The translations under genes were made by a program, and so were the position numbers. 64,000 bases of DNA. Source: Sulfuricurvum sp. MLSB (GTDB lineage Bacteria > Campylobacterota > Campylobacteria > Campylobacterales > Sulfurimonadaceae). Location: the NCBI RefSeq assembly GCF_000747095.1, contig NZ_JQGL01000006.1, forward strand, positions 1 to 64,000, written 5' to 3'. Each line of letters opens with the position of its first letter. The stretch's first letter is position 1. Under the pieces are notes generated by a model. It worked only from the letters and a program-made list of their open reading frames with translations, was not told the DNA's origin and ran no database searches. This document shows, one piece after another, positions 60,563-64,000 of the stretch.

Positions 60563-61372
60563 TCAAGGGTAAATTATCATTTTTTCGTCAAATTTCAACT
60601 CTATGCTCACCACTTCGCATTGCAAATCAATGCCGAAAGCCTCTCTCACCCGACTTTGCGCTTCCGAGATTAAAGCCATTGCATCCTCGTACGTTCCGCC
60701 ACCGTAATTGACGAGGAAATTGGCATGCACCTCGCTAAATGCCATTGCCCCCTGCCGTTGCCCCTTCAGCCCGACCGCTTCGATCAGCCGTCCGGCATAA
60801 TCACCCGGCGGATTTTTAAAACAACTCCCGGCACTGGGCTCATGCGGCTGATTGGAACGCATCTGCGCAAACATTTCCAGACGCTCAGGCGAAAATCCTT
60901 TTTCCAGTTCGAATACCGCTTCGAATACGACCTCATTGATCGATGTTTTGCGGTAACCGTAGTCGATTTGTTCTTTGGGTATCCATCCGCTTTGGGTGCG
61001 GATCGCGATAAGATGGTTGAAAATCTCATACTCTTTAAGTCCCGCATTCATCTTCAGCATTCCGCCGAGCGTGCCGGGGAGCTTGGAGAGGTATTCGAAG
61101 TAGGCGATGTCGTTTTTTTTGCAAAAAGAGACGACCCTTCCGCCGGGTGTTGCCGCACCGATGCGCAGTCGGTCGTTTTCGATGCGGATAAAATCGTACT
61201 GTTTTGAGAGCATCATCAACGGCGGCGGATTCGGCGATACGAGAAGGTTGTTCGCGCTTCCGACGATCACGTGCCCTTCGGGAACAATATCGTCTTCGAT
61301 CAGTGCGACATCGACGGTCGGGCCGATACGGATAGAACTGAAAGTTGAGAAATTGACCGTTTTGGTATTCAT
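60563..61372 (-). CDS. murB: UDP-N-acetylenolpyruvoylglucosamine reductase MurB
   Basis: 269 residues; FAD enzyme of peptidoglycan synthesis. FAD-binding start and catalytic residues: AGSCFKNPPGDYAGRLIEAVGLKG and SEVHANFLVN. Short type as in Campylobacterota and Helicobacter. ATG at 61372 overlaps fliQ end (ATGA). Confidence 0.92.
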   Translation of the reverse strand: MNTKTVNFSTFSSIRIGPTVDVALIEDDIVPEGHVIVGSANNLLVSPNPPPLMMLSKQYDFIRIENDRLRIGAATPGGRVVSFCKKNDIAYFEYLSKLPGTLGGMLKMNAGLKEYEIFNHLIAIRTQSGWIPKEQIDYGYRKTSINEVVFEAVFELEKGFSPERLEMFAQMRSNQPHEPSAGSCFKNPPGDYAGRLIEAVGLKGQRQGAMAFSEVHANFLVNYGGGTYEDAMALISEAQSRVREAFGIDLQCEVVSIELKFDEKMIIYP

Positions 61373-61638
61373 TGCATAAACGTCGGAATCATATTAAAAA
61401 TGCGGATCGTGAAATCTTCCATCGTGTTCATCATCCACGGCATTGTCAGAATGATGACGACAACGATTCCGATGATTTTGGGGATAAAACTCAGTGTCAT
61501 CTCATTGATCTGGGTCGTTGCCTGAAATATACTCACCGCAAGCCCAAGAAACATCCCTACAAGCAATGCCGGAAGCGCAAGTATCAGCGCAATTTTGAAT
61601 GTTTCGATCCCTAACCCGATCAACTCTTCCTGTATCAT
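61369..61638 (-). CDS. fliQ: Flagellar export protein FliQ
   Basis: 89 residues, two membrane helices (FKIALILALPALLVGMFLGLAVSIFQATTQINEMTLSFIPKIIGIVVVIILTMPWMM). Type III export gate. Shows the organism makes flagella. Confidence 0.95.
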   Translation of the reverse strand: MIQEELIGLGIETFKIALILALPALLVGMFLGLAVSIFQATTQINEMTLSFIPKIIGIVVVIILTMPWMMNTMEDFTIRIFNMIPTFMQ

Positions 61639-62502
61639 TTACGAATACCTCAACTCAGTATATTCAAGAGGAATCATAAAGTCGCGCGGGTCGATCTTCG
61701 CGTCGAAGAACCCATGTTTGTATCCCAAATCAAACAACACTTCTATCGCTTTGTACTGGGTTTCGCTGAGGGTAATCGACTCATCGTTGGCATACAGTTC
61801 CAGATATTTTTCCAGCGTCGGGGCGTCGATCCGCACCAGTGAGCGCTCCAATAGCATTGTGGAGAGCGTCTCTTTATGATCGCGGGCGATCTGGACCGCT
61901 TTGGTCAAAATATTTTCATACTCAATCGCCGACGTTAGCGGCAATGAGCGGCGGATCGCCATTCCGCCCAACGGTAACGGCAGTTCGCGCCCCGCAAGCT
62001 CCTGCCAAACGTCCCACAGTTCGCGCTCGACTTCAAGGCTCTCATCGTATCCCAAAATACTCTCGTGTATCAGTACCCCGGCATCGACGACCCCCTCGAG
62101 CACCGCTTGTTCGATCTCCAAAAAATTCATATAGACGATTTTGGCATCGGGGTAGGCGATCCGAAACAACAGGGCGTTGGTCGTGAATTTTCCGCTGAGG
62201 GCGACTTTGAACCGCTTTTTAAGTACTGTCTCTTTTTTGCGGATCAGTTTTGGGCCATACCCTTGACCGAAACTCACGGCCGTTCGCAACAAAGCGTAAT
62301 CGTTTCGGATATGGGGATAGAGGCCGAAACTGATGGCGGTAATATCGTACGTCCCTTTGAGCGCTTCGGTGTTAAGGGTTTCAATATCAAGAGGGATATT
62401 GTCAAAAACAGTATCTTTTTTCCCTACCCACCCAAATTTTATGGCGTAATACATAAAAATGTCATCGGCGTCGGGGGAGTGGGCAATAACCGTTTTTTTC
62501 AC
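61639..62502 (-). CDS. mqnD: Menaquinone biosynthesis enzyme of the futalosine route (MqnD/MqnA family)
   Basis: 287 residues with SPDADDIFMYYAIKFGW, the start motif of the MqnA/MqnD family, then ITAISFGLYPHI, GYGPKLI and the mixed alpha/beta binding-protein fold. Probably 1,4-dihydroxy-6-naphthoate synthase (MqnD); MqnA is a close relative, so which one is uncertain. The route is the usual one for menaquinone in Campylobacterota. ATG at 62502 with a weak ribosome site. Adjacent to fliQ by chance of order in this group. Confidence 0.85.
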   Translation of the reverse strand: MKKTVIAHSPDADDIFMYYAIKFGWVGKKDTVFDNIPLDIETLNTEALKGTYDITAISFGLYPHIRNDYALLRTAVSFGQGYGPKLIRKKETVLKKRFKVALSGKFTTNALLFRIAYPDAKIVYMNFLEIEQAVLEGVVDAGVLIHESILGYDESLEVERELWDVWQELAGRELPLPLGGMAIRRSLPLTSAIEYENILTKAVQIARDHKETLSTMLLERSLVRIDAPTLEKYLELYANDESITLSETQYKAIEVLFDLGYKHGFFDAKIDPRDFMIPLEYTELRYS

Positions 62503-62588
62503 CTAGGGTTCCTTCATTTCTGGACAAATCAATTAAATTTTAACGAAATAACGATAAAATAATACCATTCCATTAGTGTGAATTTTAA

Positions 62589-62635
62589 TATTTCAATTTG
62601 TCATATTTTTAAAATGTATTTCAATTTGTCATATT
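62589..62635. repeat. Two 19-bp direct repeats upstream of recA
   Basis: TATTTCAATTTGTCATATT occurs at 62589-62607 and again exactly at 62617-62635, 28 bases apart start to start, 43-89 bases before the recA ATG. The phasing is close to 2.7 helical turns. Likely regulatory sites of recA or mqnD; no LexA box is seen. Confidence 0.55.
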
Positions 62636-62677
62636 ATTGCCTTATCTATAAACCTAATACAGAATCAGGAGCAACGC

Positions 62678-64000
<1,323 letters not shown>

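Overview
The window looks like a chromosome segment of a Campylobacterota (epsilonproteobacterial) organism, most like a free-living sulfur oxidiser such as Sulfuricurvum or Sulfurimonas. This rests on gene content and order: futalosine-route menaquinone enzyme, ThyX, RNase J, CcoG, KdsD, recA-eno, thrS-infC-rpmI-rplT, and many ATGA-overlapping gene pairs. The genus is inference; nothing here is a species marker.

Layout. 1-9.9 kb is ordinary core genome: the 3' end of metH, then rarA, yjbQ, an rluB-like gene, kdsD, nnrD, purN, thiG, an MFS carrier and an APC permease. At 10.06-10.67 kb a strong sigma70-type promoter drives a five-gene tRNA cluster (Pro, His, Arg, Arg, Leu). 10.67-34.48 kb is a mobile island integrated in the last tRNA, tRNA-Leu(TAG). 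A 62-bp piece of that tRNA's 3' half is repeated exactly at the far end (34418-34479), next to a tyrosine integrase that reads inward. No relaxase, coupling ATPase or conjugation pilus gene is visible, so I read it as an integrative island that cannot transfer itself.

Island cargo, left to right: (1) an 870-bp non-coding end with a strongly structured multi-hairpin element; (2) a six-gene leftward operon hsdM-hsdS-[NA37 nucleoid-associated protein]-[three-TM coiled-coil protein]-[AlbA_2/GHKL protein]-hsdR, i.e. a type I restriction system with three extra genes built in; (3) a CI-like repressor divergent from three unknown genes that overlap by ATGA, with two dyad operators between them; (4) a second, divergent tyrosine-recombinase-like gene; (5) three secreted or lipoprotein genes and a small divergent XRE protein; (6) a nine-gene leftward operon of unknown small proteins, mostly membrane proteins, with one RNase H-fold protein and one stand-alone WGR-like protein; (7) a serine recombinase with repeated half-sites upstream; (8) a Fic protein with a built-in inhibitory motif; (9) the integrase.

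34.5-64 kb returns to core genome: a P2-type cation ATPase, a membrane GAF-GGDEF-EAL protein with a substrate-binding-protein partner, an M23 peptidase, rlmN and a 31-residue microprotein, hisF, rsmA, RNase J, thyX, the translation cluster rplT-rpmI-infC-thrS, tRNA-Val, lspA-glmM, rpsT-prfA, dapF-coaE, purM, ccoG with an inactive resolvase-like regulator, murB-fliQ-mqnD, and recA-eno (cut by the window end).

The best candidates for undescribed biology are the NA37/membrane-protein/AlbA_2 module inside the restriction locus and the nine-gene membrane/RNase H/WGR operon. All functional readings are from sequence inspection only; no database search was run.
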